A stretch of DNA of 64,000 nt, taken from contig DIHK01000007.1 in assembly GCA_002420115.1 (NCBI GenBank), positions 222,600 through 286,599 on the forward strand. The letters run 5' to 3'. How positions within the stretch are numbered: position 1 is the first letter of the stretch; every line of letters begins with the position of its first letter. The DNA comes from Nitrospira sp. UBA5698. GTDB taxonomy: Bacteria > Nitrospirota > Nitrospiria > Nitrospirales > Nitrospiraceae. Below the pieces are notes generated by a model, which was not told the origin of the DNA, did not search any database, and saw nothing but the letters and a program-made list of their open reading frames with translations. A program made the translations under genes and the position numbers. This document shows, piece after piece, positions 1 through 9,092 of the stretch.

Positions 1-2108
1 CTCCGCACCGCTTTGCCTTCGTAGGCGGACGCCAAGGCAGTGGCCATGGTAATTCCCGCCGATGGACCGTCCTTTGGAATTGCGCCGGACGGCACATGGA
101 TATGGAGACCGTTCCGCTTAAAGCGGGAAATGTCCAGCCCCATGCTCTCGGCATGTGACCAGAGATAACTCCTGGCCGCACGCGCCGATTCCTGCATCAC
201 CTCGCCGAGTTGCCCCGTCAGGGTGAGTTCGTGCCCTCCAGGGAGCAGGGTGGTCTCAATATAGAGCACATCGCCGCCGGTCGGCGTCCAGGCAAGGCCT
301 GTTGCGACGCCCGGAGGCAAATGCTTCCTCGCCTCCTCCGGCATAAACCGCTCGGATCCCAACCACTCGTCAAGCATGTCGGTTTGTATCGCGACGGGTT
401 GGCGTTCCTGACCGTCCGGGAGATCAGCAAAGGTTAAGGCGACTTTTCTAGTCAACCGTCCCAGCATCTGCTCGAGCTGTCGCACCCCAGCTTCTCGCGT
501 ATACCGTGAGATCACAAGATTCAGCACTTCGTCCGTGAGCAACGCCTGGCTTTCTTGAATGCCGGCTTCCTTCAGCCGCCTGGGCCAGAGGTATCGGCGG
601 GCGATTTCGACTTTCTCGCGCTCACTATACCCTTGAAGGCGAATCACTTCCATTCGATCCAACAGGGGTTGGCTGATGGTATCGAGCGTGTTTGCCGTGG
701 TGATGAAAAACACCTTCGACAGATCGAAGGGAAGATCCAAATAATGATCACGGAATGTATGATTCTGGGCCGGGTCTAGGACTTCAAGCAGTGCCGCCGC
801 AGGGTCGCCTCGGAAATCGCGCCCCATCTTGTCGACCTCATCGAGCATCAAGACCGGGTTGTTGACCCCTGCGCGACGGATCGCCTGAATAATACGGCCG
901 GGCAGCGAGCCGACATAGGTACGCCGGTGTCCTCGTAATTCCGCCTCGTCATGGACGCCGCCCAGACTGAATCGCTCGAAGGTGCGACCCATAGCCCTCG
1001 CGATCGATTGCCCCAGGCTGGTCTTGCCGACACCAGGAGGACCGACCAGGCACAGGATCGGCGCCTTTGCGGTCGGATTGAGTTTTAACACTGCCAAATG
1101 TTCGACGATCCGCTCTTTGACTTCCTTGATGCCATAATGATCTTCTTCCAGCACCTGCCGAACTATTGAAAGATCCAGATGTTCTTCGGAGGCGTTCTTC
1201 CAGGGAAGTTCAAGGACCAGCTCGAGGTAGGTCCGAAGGACTTGATGGTCGGGTGAGGTCGGCGGAACTTTACCTAATCGGGTGACTTCTCGCTCGACTT
1301 CCTTGCGGATATGATCGGGGAGATCCGCTTCAGCGATTTGTCGCTTGAGTCGGGCCACTTCGTTCTCATCATTTTCACCTTCACCGAGTTCCTCCTGGAT
1401 GGCTTTCAATTGTTCGCGCAAAACATACTCACGCTGGGTTTTCCCGATTTTTGTCTGAGCATCTCGGGTGATCTTTTCGCGGAGTTGCAAGATTTGGATT
1501 TCTTTCGACAGGGCAGCGTAGAGGCTGCGCAGGAGATCGAGGGTCGACGCACATTCGAGCAACCGCTGTTCTTCCAGCACATTGAGATTCACCAGCGAGG
1601 CGATACGATATGCCAGCGCAACGGAATCATCTTCGTTGCTCAAGATCGCACCGACTTCTTGAATGGCAGGGGCTTGGATCAGTCGGGGCAATTCGGACAC
1701 AAGCTCTTGAATGGCTCGGTGAAGTGCTTGTACCTCCGTTCCCTCGTCCGAAGGACGAGCGAGAGTCCGAACGCGCACGGTGGAGTAAGGGGCCGACTGC
1801 TCCTCTTTTAAGAGGACGACGCGATCCAGTCCTTGAACGAGAGCGTGGATGGTTCCCTCCGAGGCTTGGCCGATTTGCTTGATGGTGGCTTTTGTCCCGA
1901 TGGAATACAGATCAGCCAGCCCAGGCTCTTCGGTCTGGGGATCTCGTTGAGCCACGACGACGATCGTTTTTTCCTCCGTCTTCATCGTGGCGTTGACAGC
2001 GGCGACAGATCGCTCACGCCCAATCGTCAGCGGCATCATGATTCCTGGAAACAGAACCGTGCGCTTGACGGGGAGTATCGGCAGTATCGATAAGACATTT
2101 TCTTCCAT
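1..2108 (-). CDS. lon: Lon ATP-dependent protease, 3' end outside the window
   Basis: The gene encodes Lon (endopeptidase La), the cytosolic AAA+ serine protease that degrades misfolded and regulatory proteins. About 702 codons are visible from an ATG at 2108; the gene runs off the left edge. In order, the protein shows the N-terminal LAN substrate-binding domain (starting MEENVLSILP), a coiled-coil stretch around LREKITRDAQTKIGKTQ, the AAA+ domain with Walker A GPPGVGKTS and Walker B VLMLDEVDK, and the start of the Lon protease domain with the catalytic-serine motif PKDGPSAG close to position 50. The catalytic lysine would lie beyond the edge. AAGGATGG about 8 bases upstream supports this start. 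The start and motifs are read directly; completeness cannot be judged. Confidence 0.95.
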   Translation of the reverse strand, partial: MEENVLSILPILPVKRTVLFPGIMMPLTIGRERSVAAVNATMKTEEKTIVVVAQRDPQTEEPGLADLYSIGTKATIKQIGQASEGTIHALVQGLDRVVLLKEEQSAPYSTVRVRTLARPSDEGTEVQALHRAIQELVSELPRLIQAPAIQEVGAILSNEDDSVALAYRIASLVNLNVLEEQRLLECASTLDLLRSLYAALSKEIQILQLREKITRDAQTKIGKTQREYVLREQLKAIQEELGEGENDENEVARLKRQIAEADLPDHIRKEVEREVTRLGKVPPTSPDHQVLRTYLELVLELPWKNASEEHLDLSIVRQVLEEDHYGIKEVKERIVEHLAVLKLNPTAKAPILCLVGPPGVGKTSLGQSIARAMGRTFERFSLGGVHDEAELRGHRRTYVGSLPGRIIQAIRRAGVNNPVLMLDEVDKMGRDFRGDPAAALLEVLDPAQNHTFRDHYLDLPFDLSKVFFITTANTLDTISQPLLDRMEVIRLQGYSEREKVEIARRYLWPRRLKEAGIQESQALLTDEVLNLVISRYTREAGVRQLEQMLGRLTRKVALTFADLPDGQERQPVAIQTDMLDEWLGSERFMPEEARKHLPPGVATGLAWTPTGGDVLYIETTLLPGGHELTLTGQLGEVMQESARAARSYLWSHAESMGLDISRFKRNGLHIHVPSGAIPKDGPSAGITMATALASAYEGKAVR

Positions 2109-2427
2109 GGGTAACCATCCTTGCTGAACGTTCAGGGCATTATAACAACCTAATAGGTTGCTCTGCATAGAAGTCAAGAGGTTGGAAGTGCAGACGGTCG
2201 AGAACGTGTTGAAACATAACATCTTTGCCGTACCTGTTAAGCAGGATGCCCGGATGGCATCGGCTCAGACCTATGTCCGATTGGGTATTGGCCTTCTGCC
2301 GCAGTGTGCAGTTGTCGCCGTGACGGAGGTGTGGGACCGACGTGCAAAGCCCGGACGATTATGTTATCCATGCCTACCGGTGCCGGCGATGTGTCCTTGG
2401 TAGTTAGAGATTGGGAACCTTGCGGCT
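2109..2427. other. Intergenic region between divergent lon and NUDIX genes
   Basis: This 319-base gap separates the divergently transcribed lon and NUDIX genes and must hold both promoters. An open frame at 2158-2403 has no recognisable domain and low coding character, so I do not call it. I found no clear HAIR or CIRCE-type heat-shock element by eye. Confidence 0.5.
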
Positions 2428-2973
2428 ATGAACTACTGCAGCCACTGTGGCGCGACCGTAACACACAAAGTTCCCGTGGGTGACAATCTTCCGAGGCATG
2501 TGTGTGACCAGTGCGAGCGCATTCATTATCATAACCCCAAGATTGTCGCGGGCTGTATTCCGGAGTGGGAAGGCCAAGTCCTTCTCTGCCGTCGTGCGAT
2601 CGAGCCACGTCTTGGACTCTGGACGTTCCCGGCTGGATTTATGGAGTTGGGCGAAAGTACTGAGCAGGCGGCTGTGCGTGAGACGATGGAGGAGGCGCAG
2701 GCTGATATCACGATTGCCGGACTCTATGCTGTACTCAGTCTGCCTCATATTGGACAGGTCTACTTGGTATTTCGTGGGCGAATGAAGACACCAACTTTCA
2801 TGGCTGGACCTGAAAGTTTGGACGTCAGGCTCTTTTCACTCTCTGCCATTCCATGGGAGACGATGGCCTTCCCAGTGGTCAGCGAAGCGCTGAGGCGCTA
2901 CGTTGCCGATGCGAAGAACGGGGAGTTCCCAGTCCATCTTGCCAGCCTGCCGGATCGGCCTCTGTTCGAGTAG
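2428..2973 (+). CDS. NUDIX hydrolase with N-terminal zinc ribbon
   Basis: A 181-residue pyrophosphohydrolase of the NUDIX superfamily. The N-terminus carries a zinc-ribbon motif (CSHCG near residue 4 and CDQC near residue 26), followed by the NUDIX fold. The Nudix box is clear: GFMELGESTEQ then REtmEEaqa, near residues 70-92, giving the catalytic REXXEE core. This arrangement resembles the ADP-ribose/NADH/FAD pyrophosphatase group (COG1051 and NudC-like proteins), but the substrate cannot be fixed from sequence. The gene stands alone, divergent from lon, with a gene-poor region after it. Confidence 0.88.
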   Translation: MNYCSHCGATVTHKVPVGDNLPRHVCDQCERIHYHNPKIVAGCIPEWEGQVLLCRRAIEPRLGLWTFPAGFMELGESTEQAAVRETMEEAQADITIAGLYAVLSLPHIGQVYLVFRGRMKTPTFMAGPESLDVRLFSLSAIPWETMAFPVVSEALRRYVADAKNGEFPVHLASLPDRPLFE

Positions 2974-4348
2974 GTACAGACAACATCTTGGATTCTCTGT
3001 CATCTTGATATAACAGCACCACTGTTGCACTACTGAAATGTGGGGCAGGGTGTGAGGCGGGAGGTTCGGTGAGTCTGGATAACTATGGACTTCTCGCCCG
3101 ATAAGTGAGGCCCAGACTGGTACCTGCTGTAGCTTGGACTATGAGGTAGACACAGCTGTAATTACCAGGGCCGTGCGGGAGGTGCTCTATACGCTTACGC
3201 CATCGATCGATTTCGTTGACGAGATCAAAACAGCGAATGCACGACAGCGAGATGCCTCCAAAGGCTATTGGCTGTGAGTGAACCCGGAGTTGTCCATCTT
3301 GCCGTCAAAGTCCTAGGCGCTGCGCACTAACAAATTTCATAAGATATCAATTTATATATTTATATAGAAGTGTTCATATTTCTTATCCCTATTCTTTTTG
3401 CCGCTGTTTAACCTTTCTTAATCTTGTTTCGGAAACCCACCTACGCTCCGTGCGCAAGCGCACTTCGTCCCGCGCAGGCACGGCCTGAAAAATGGGAGAA
3501 TTGATCCATCAGAGAAAAACCCTCGTAGTAGGGGAGGCAGAAAGGTAGAAAGCGCAAGGCGCCGACCGGATAGTGAAGGGCTCGCCTGTTGCCCCAATTT
3601 TCCCGCTGGGAGGGAGTCGCCTTCGAGAGGGGGGAGGAGAGCCCAAAAGATCGTAGACGGCTCTCCAAGCGTTTAAATCGAAAACCCCGCCAACATTCTG
3701 GAAAACCGTTCTTTGGTACCGGTATGATAGAGGCTGACCACGGCGGCGCTTCGCGCCGAAAGAAAGAGGCTGGGCGCGGCCCTACCGGGCCACCACACGG
3801 CCTGTGATAAACCCCTCTCGATATAGGATGACGTGATGGATGAAGCTACGCCAGACAGTCCCACGATCACCTCGTCGTCCACGTCGGTCTCGTACAGCCA
3901 AACCATCATTTCTTATCCGGCTTCAGCCACTCAACCGGGCCGGACGATTACGCTGACAAGTATCATAGAAACAAGCGTTCGATTCGATCTGGCGCTCAAT
4001 CAACACGTGACCACCATCACCGGCGGCCTGTATCGTACGAACGAGGTGGGGCGGGACCCGCACGGGCCCCCGTCTGCTGACCCGTCTTCCTCCTCTGCCT
4101 GATACCGACTTCTCCCCTGTGTGGTATTGTGTCCGTTGCCAGTGGGGTGCGTCCGCCGCACCGGCTTTCCGCCTCCGGGCTTTCCCTGCTAGGCCCTGTT
4201 TCTGCGGAGGAGATCAAGTCGAAGGAAAAGGTTTCGGTTCCTATGGTGGATGCCAGAGCTAGCGATGTTCGTGCAGTGCACTTTGTCGCTATTGCTCAAT
4301 CTAGTGACAGCATAATGGAGGTGCAGCTGAGAGGGAGAAAGGGAACCC
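2974..4348. other. Gene-poor region of 1.4 kb with possible gene debris
   Basis: No convincing gene is present. Three things stand out. Positions 3083-3277 contain a stop-free plus-strand frame ending TANARQRDASKGYWL before a stop; it reads like the end of a real protein but has no credible start, so it may be a remnant. A strongly AT-rich patch lies at about 3330-3420, unlike the surroundings. A 14-base hairpin GTGCGC-AA-GCGCAC sits at 3450-3463. A Ser/Thr-rich frame at 3836-4102 (89 codons, preceded by AGGATGACG) is a weak orphan-gene candidate that I cannot support. The region may be the scar of a past insertion or deletion. Confidence 0.4.
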
Positions 4349-4711
4349 TTATTCCAGCAGGTACTCCAACCATTCGGGTTCTTTTTTTCGGTCGGCTCGT
4401 AACTCCACCCCAAACCATCGCCCGTTCACCCACGAGACGGTGGCTTGGGGAATGCAGAGGGGAGTATCTTGGCCCGGCAACTCAAGGAATAGACCAAGCT
4501 CCAGACCGACCTTTACCTGTTGATTCCCCTGGATTCGGAATCCATATCGGCTCAGGTCCGTGATGGTGCCGTGGCCGATGATGATGTCGTTACCGTCGGA
4601 GCCGGAATATCGGACTTTAAACGTTCCTCCTATGCGAGGCTCTCGTCGGCGATCAGAGTCGAGACGAACTGCCTCCTGCTTGGTTTTTGCTGTCGATTTC
4701 CACCACTTCAC
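4349..4711 (-). CDS. PilZ domain protein
   Basis: A 120-residue single-domain PilZ protein, a likely cytosolic receptor for cyclic di-GMP. The two ligand-binding signatures are visible: an arginine cluster RRREPR near residues 21-26 and DLSRYGF near residues 52-58, matching the RxxxR and D/NxSxxG motifs. The remainder is the expected beta-barrel plus C-terminal helix. The start is a GTG with AGGAGAGACCT at a good distance. A second PilZ gene lies 234 bases upstream on the same strand. The output (motility, polysaccharide, surface) is unknown because no effector domain is attached. Confidence 0.85.
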   Translation of the reverse strand: MKWWKSTAKTKQEAVRLDSDRRREPRIGGTFKVRYSGSDGNDIIIGHGTITDLSRYGFRIQGNQQVKVGLELGLFLELPGQDTPLCIPQATVSWVNGRWFGVELRADRKKEPEWLEYLLE

Positions 4712-4945
4712 AGGTCTCTCCTAGGCTGGGTTACCATGATGAATCGGCAGTCTGCCGGCACAACTTGAGGGAAACGAGGATGTCTCGATCCTGACTGTTT
4801 TTTCAGGAATGGGATCTCCAGGCGGGGGCACATTCCCCCATCGGTCAAGGCAAAACACAACTCGTTGACCAATCGGTCTTGGTTGATAAGAATCTCAGGG
4901 GAGCACCGGTGCGGAGACCGCGTGGGGCGTGTCTGAGAGGCCCAG

Positions 4946-5305
4946 TCACTTCTTGGGCAGCTCGCCTTTCGGTACGATCAGGGCTTGTCCTGCCGTGATG
5001 GAGAGCTGTTCCACCATTTGCTTGAGGCGTTCTTGGTCAGGGGCTTCAATTGTCAGAAATTCGACTCCAATACCTTGAGCTCCGGACCATCGAACCGTCC
5101 CCTTGCTGACATGGATTGGGGTGGTGTCCGCTTCAACTTGGAGAAATAGCTCGACCTGCATGCCGGTGAAAGGGCGAAGAGTACTTTCCAACCGGCATCC
5201 TTTTAGGGAAAGATCCTTCACCAGGGCGTTGTATCGTAATTTATCCCGTTGGACCAGTGTACTGGGAGCTGAGACCGGGAATCGCGGAAATTTCCGAACT
5301 ACCAT
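4946..5305 (-). CDS. PilZ domain protein
   Basis: A 119-residue PilZ protein. It begins MVVRKFPRFPV, giving an RxxxR motif at residues 4-8, followed by KDLSLKGC near residues 30-37 (DxSxxG). Both c-di-GMP contact motifs are therefore intact. The C-terminal helix and tail (residues 90-119) are hydrophilic and end in lysines. AAGGAATACGAG precedes the ATG. It shares only the domain fold with the neighbouring PilZ gene at 4349-4711, so the two look like separate receptors or an old duplication. Confidence 0.85.
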   Translation of the reverse strand: MVVRKFPRFPVSAPSTLVQRDKLRYNALVKDLSLKGCRLESTLRPFTGMQVELFLQVEADTTPIHVSKGTVRWSGAQGIGVEFLTIEAPDQERLKQMVEQLSITAGQALIVPKGELPKK

Positions 5306-5515
5306 CTCGTATTCCTTTGATAGGTCCTGCTTCTGTCAATGAACGGGCCCTAGGCCTGTGAGGGTTCTACTACTGGGAAGCAATGAACCGGTTTCGATCG
5401 TTCTATAGAGCAGGCTATGTGGTGAAGGCGCTCTTGTCAATGAAAAGCCCGATCTACACAGTCGTGAAACGGGTGGGACTCGCGGACTTTTCTCCAGCGT
5501 GGTCGTCCTCTGGCA

Positions 5516-5998
5516 TCACCAACGGTAGCCCCAATAGCCGAAATGCCGATGCCCCCAATATGGGCGGTCGTACGGAGAGGCATAGAACGTAGCGCTTCCA
5601 AAATGGAGGCCCAGGCCGAGTCCAAGTCCAAGGGCCGGTGCTAGGGCGTAGCTATAGGGATACCCGTAGGAGAATGGAACGACGCTGGTCGTGGGGCGCT
5701 CCGCCAGCTGTCGTTGCAAATTGGTCGTCGCAGCAGATTGCCGGTCGAGTTGATCCTTGAGCTGGCCGACGGTACTTTGCTGTGCCTGGAGTTTTCCTTC
5801 TAGCTCGGCGATTTTCTTTTGCTGTGCTTCCATGAAGGCATTCACACAACGGGTTTGTGCGTCTGCCGTATAGGTCGAACACTCCCAAGGCACTTGGAGC
5901 ATTTCGGCTTCGGATGCAACTGGGGTGAGAATACTGGCCAAAGTGCCGGCAAAGACTGAGGCTCGTACCCATTGATCTCGGAAGGTTTCCCATTTCAT
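5516..5998 (-). CDS. Secreted protein with coiled coil and Gly/Tyr-rich tail
   Basis: An unrecognised 160-residue exported protein. The start is placed at 5998 because GGAGGAAGGCT lies just before this ATG, although the frame stays open to 6061. The N-terminus looks like a signal peptide (hydrophobic run VFAGTLASILTPVASEA). A short segment with two cysteines follows, then a coiled coil (about residues 55-105, KKIAELEGKLQAQQSTVGQL), then a low-complexity C-terminus rich in Gly, Leu, Tyr, Trp and His (ending YWGHRHFGYWGYRW). This resembles small surface or periplasmic proteins of unknown role. No function is assigned. Confidence 0.7.
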   Translation of the reverse strand: MKWETFRDQWVRASVFAGTLASILTPVASEAEMLQVPWECSTYTADAQTRCVNAFMEAQQKKIAELEGKLQAQQSTVGQLKDQLDRQSAATTNLQRQLAERPTTSVVPFSYGYPYSYALAPALGLGLGLGLHFGSATFYASPYDRPYWGHRHFGYWGYRW

Positions 5999-6175
5999 AG
6001 CCTTCCTCCTGTGCAGCTGTTTAGAGGTTACCATGCGAATTTTGCTTTGAACAGACGGCATTCATTCTTGGGAGGGAGTGATCGGATGGGCGTGATCGAA
6101 CGGCCTGTTTGATTTTTGGAGAACGAGACTTCTACAATGCGACCGGTCATGCGAGTGTGAGTATAGGTTCGGCAC

Positions 6176-6889
6176 ATGCCTGGGCGACGCACTTCCAATA
6201 AGAAAAAATCACAAAAGGTAGCTCTCCCGGATCTTTCTGCCAAGCGTCGGTTTCAGCAGCGACTCTTGAAGTGGTATGGGGAGCATGGTCGAGATTTGCC
6301 TTGGCGAAAAACATCGGATCCCTATCACATCCTCGTATCCGAGGTGATGCTGCAACAGACGCAGGTTGATCGAGTCATTCCCAAGTACAGGGAGTTTCTC
6401 GAACGATATCCGAGCTTTGAGGATTTGGCCGAGGCGCCGGTGGCTGATGTGAAGAAGACATGGTATCCGTTGGGATACAACGTTCGCCCGGAACGGTTGC
6501 ACGGGATTGCCTGTGAAACAGTGGAACGGTATGGGGGAAAGCTTCCCAGCGATGCGGAGGAGTTGCTTTCATTCAAAGGAATTGGACGGTATACCGCAGG
6601 GGCGATCCGCTCCTTTGCATTCAATGAAGATGCCCCTATTCTCGATACAAACGTGATACGGGTTCTGCACAGAGTGTTTGTTGCCGAAGGGGATCCGAAA
6701 GCGCAGAAGACGATGCTCTGGGAATTGTCGGAAGCTCTCATTCCTCCGAAGAAGGGATACGACTTCAACCAGGCGATCATGGACTTTGGAGCGATGGTCT
6801 GTACGGCGCGCGATCCGTATTGTCTGCTCTGTCCGATGAAGTCGTTCTGCAAGACCTATCCATTCAGTCCGATGGAACGGAGATCGTAG
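6176..6889 (+). CDS. mutY: A/G-specific adenine DNA glycosylase, short form
   Basis: Removes adenine mispaired with 8-oxoguanine (base excision repair, cytosol). The 237-residue protein has LPWR, the catalytic-glutamate region SEVMLQQTQV, the helix-hairpin-helix FKGIGRYTAGAI, the catalytic-aspartate region LDTNVIRVLHR and a C-x6-C-x2-C-x5-C [4Fe-4S] motif (CTARDPYCLLCPMKSFC) near the end. It stops just after the cluster, so it lacks the C-terminal NUDIX-like 8-oxoG recognition domain of classical MutY (about 350 residues). A separate NUDIX gene starts 10 bases downstream. A MutY/Nth-family relative with different specificity is possible but less likely. Confidence 0.88.
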   Translation: MPGRRTSNKKKSQKVALPDLSAKRRFQQRLLKWYGEHGRDLPWRKTSDPYHILVSEVMLQQTQVDRVIPKYREFLERYPSFEDLAEAPVADVKKTWYPLGYNVRPERLHGIACETVERYGGKLPSDAEELLSFKGIGRYTAGAIRSFAFNEDAPILDTNVIRVLHRVFVAEGDPKAQKTMLWELSEALIPPKKGYDFNQAIMDFGAMVCTARDPYCLLCPMKSFCKTYPFSPMERRS

Positions 6890-6899
6890 CAGGGTGCCT

Positions 6900-7304
6900 A
6901 TGCAGGTCATAGAGGTGGCAGCTGGCCTGATCAAACGGAATAATCGCTATTTGATCGCTCGTCGGAAGGCCGGTGTTCATCTCGCCGGGTTCTGGGAGTT
7001 CCCCGGAGGTAAGCGAGAAGCCGGTGAATCCCTTGCGGACTGTTTACGGCGAGAGCTATGGGAGGAACTCAGCATTCAGATCGATTCTCTCATCCGCTAT
7101 CAAATCGTTCGGCATGAGTATTCCGACAAGGTTGTTGAGCTTCATTTCTTTCACTGCGCGATCGAACAGGGAGAGCCGGTACCTCTGGGATGTGAGGAAG
7201 TTCGATGGGTCCTTCCGGAGGAACTGACGCAGTTTACATTCCCTCCGGCCGATTACGCCGTGATTCAGTCCCTGCAGCGTGAAACCTTGGGAGCGTCGCG
7301 ATGA
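6900..7304 (+). CDS. MutT-like NUDIX hydrolase
   Basis: A 134-residue NUDIX hydrolase. The Nudix box is GGKREAGESLADCLRRELWEEL at about residues 38-59 (split here: GGKREAGES, then RRELWEEL), preceded by FWEFPGG. The fold and length match MutT (8-oxo-dGTP diphosphatase) and also the NUDIX-like C-terminal domain of MutY. It follows mutY by 10 bases and its stop overlaps the next gene (ATGA), so the three genes form an oxidative-damage repair operon. A GTG six bases earlier (6894) is an alternative start. Either free nucleotide sanitation or a split MutY domain is possible; an intact catalytic box favours an active hydrolase. Confidence 0.85.
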   Translation: MQVIEVAAGLIKRNNRYLIARRKAGVHLAGFWEFPGGKREAGESLADCLRRELWEELSIQIDSLIRYQIVRHEYSDKVVELHFFHCAIEQGEPVPLGCEEVRWVLPEELTQFTFPPADYAVIQSLQRETLGASR

Positions 7305-8017
7305 AGGTTGTGCTTGATATCGAAACAGTCCAAGCGCCTCGTGAGGAGTGGGCTCGTCTCGTGGGGAAACCTGCTGAATGTCAGGGCCTTGTTCCTGGAG
7401 AACCAGGCTACGACCTCTTTACGGCGGGTGCGGTGGAGGAAGCGCGTCGTGCGGACGATGAAGCGTACACGAAATCAGCGTTTGATGGGACGTTCAGCCG
7501 CATCGTCTGCATCGGCCTGCTGGAATTTTCCGATCAGATGGAGGCGCGCAGCGCCATTGCCTGGTACGGGGCGAATGAGCGCGAGTTGCTCCGACAATTT
7601 TGGGCCAGGCTGGCTCAGGACCGGCCGACTTTATACATCACGCACAACGGGCTGGGTTTTGATCTTCCTTTTATCAAGAAACGATCGATCATCAACCAGG
7701 TGAAACCCAGTGTTGAAATCAATCTCGCAAAATTTCGGACCGAGCCGGTGTATGACACGATGGCCATTTGGAGCAATTGGGATACGAGAGGCTGGGTCAA
7801 GCTCGATGTATTGGCCCGAGCACTACAGGTCGACACGAAGTCAGGTAGCGGAGAGCAGGTCGCCGAAATGTGGGAGAAGCGGCAGGGGCGTGAGTTGGCC
7901 CAGTATTGCTTACAGGATACCTATGTGACCTATGCCTGTTACAGCCGCATGAATTTCCGCCAGCCGCTTTCCAGAGAAGTCATTCTGCTGCAACCGGAAT
8001 TGTTCGACATCGGCTGA
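7301..8017 (+). CDS. 3'-5' exonuclease, PolB-exonuclease-like DEDDy family
   Basis: A 238-residue stand-alone exonuclease related to the proofreading domain of family B DNA polymerases. Exo I is LDIETV at residues 5-10, Exo II lies around THNGLGFDLPF, and Exo III is YCLQDTYVTY, giving the DEDDy set of metal-binding acids and tyrosine. No polymerase domain is present. The start overlaps the stop of the NUDIX gene by 4 bases, so translation is probably coupled. Position behind mutY and the NUDIX gene suggests a DNA repair role; the actual substrate is unknown. Confidence 0.85.
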   Translation: MKVVLDIETVQAPREEWARLVGKPAECQGLVPGEPGYDLFTAGAVEEARRADDEAYTKSAFDGTFSRIVCIGLLEFSDQMEARSAIAWYGANERELLRQFWARLAQDRPTLYITHNGLGFDLPFIKKRSIINQVKPSVEINLAKFRTEPVYDTMAIWSNWDTRGWVKLDVLARALQVDTKSGSGEQVAEMWEKRQGRELAQYCLQDTYVTYACYSRMNFRQPLSREVILLQPELFDIG

Positions 8018-8029
8018 ATCGATTGATGC

Positions 8030-9004
8030 TCAGCGCGTCCGGTGCGCTTCCGCCGTTTTCTTCTTCGGTGCCGACGGAGCTGAGGCTTTGCTGGCCTTCA
8101 AGGCTTTGATTTCATCTGTCCGCTGGCGGAGTTCCTTCTTGACCAGCGTGGCTTCTTTCTTCAGCGTCGCAATCTCGGAATCTTTCAGTTTGTTGGCCTC
8201 CCGCGCTGCTCGGAGCTCGTCCAGCTTTCTGTTGAGCAATTCATCGGTGCTCAATTGGAGTGCGTCTGCTTCGGTCCTCGTGTGGGCTGAGGTTCCTGAA
8301 GGATCAAGAAGGGCCTCGTCGTCCCGCGCCGGAATGGTTTCTGCGACCTGAGTACTCGCTACGGATAAGGCAGCGTCTTTTGGAACGTCGGTTGCGACAA
8401 CCGAGCCAGGTGCCGAAGCCTTAGCAATCGCCTGGTAGTCGATCACCAGGGTCGTGGCTCCCTTTCCCATCGCAACAAAGGAAGGGGCCTTTTCGATACG
8501 AGCGGCAGTTGGAAGAGAGAATCTCTGCCTCTTGTTCGCTTGTGCGGAAGCGATCGTCAGATAGAGGGACCCCTTGTGCACATAGAGGGTGCCCGCTGTG
8601 GGTTCAGCGCCTGACCCTGCCGATGAAAACACCTTGAAACCGACAATCTGCTCCGGTTTCGCTTCTGATAGACCTTGGGCTAGCAGGGGAGCAAGAAACT
8701 CGGCGTCTTCATCGCTGAATACTCTCATCGGCTTGCTGCCACTGGCGGGCATGTTGGATAACGGTTTGGTGACGTCCTCGATTACCACTCCTTTGACGAC
8801 CGTGCGGATGGTCATCTGGTCGATCATCGCAGGATGGCTCGCTTCAAACGACCAATCGGCGATGTCTTTGAGATAGACGGATCCCTTCGTGGTTTTCGCA
8901 ACTTTTGATTCTCCTGAGAGTGTGGAGCATCCGGTCACGATCAAATTGATGGCTAGAAAGGCCCCGGCATACTGAGCACCGCGGAGGCTCAACCGTGCGT
9001 ACAT
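8030..9004 (-). CDS. Lipoprotein with C-terminal coiled coil
   Basis: An unrecognised 324-residue lipoprotein. The start at 9004 is chosen because AAGGAGACTTCCT precedes it; an upstream frame to 9046 lacks such a site. The signal ends in a lipobox (LIVTGCS, cysteine near residue 26). The middle, about residues 40-190, is a mixed alpha/beta region. A Ser/Ala-rich linker follows and the final 75 residues form a highly charged coiled coil (KLDELRAAREANKLKDSE) with a basic tail. It converges with the exonuclease gene, 12 bases apart. Likely envelope-anchored; function unknown. Confidence 0.75.
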   Translation of the reverse strand: MYARLSLRGAQYAGAFLAINLIVTGCSTLSGESKVAKTTKGSVYLKDIADWSFEASHPAMIDQMTIRTVVKGVVIEDVTKPLSNMPASGSKPMRVFSDEDAEFLAPLLAQGLSEAKPEQIVGFKVFSSAGSGAEPTAGTLYVHKGSLYLTIASAQANKRQRFSLPTAARIEKAPSFVAMGKGATTLVIDYQAIAKASAPGSVVATDVPKDAALSVASTQVAETIPARDDEALLDPSGTSAHTRTEADALQLSTDELLNRKLDELRAAREANKLKDSEIATLKKEATLVKKELRQRTDEIKALKASKASAPSAPKKKTAEAHRTR

Positions 9005-9092
9005 AGGAAGTCTCCTTCTGCTTGTTCTATTCTCAAGAAGTATCATGACTCTGCGATGAGGCCCATGAGTTTTCGTATTTTTGAATATTGCG

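Noticed and set aside
1311..1811. Plus-strand open frame of 166 codons
   Set aside because: Lies opposite lon, whose minus-strand frame has clear Lon motifs throughout.
3673..3909. Minus-strand 78-codon frame in the gene-poor gap
   Set aside because: Overlaps an equally weak frame on the other strand; neither shows coding signals.
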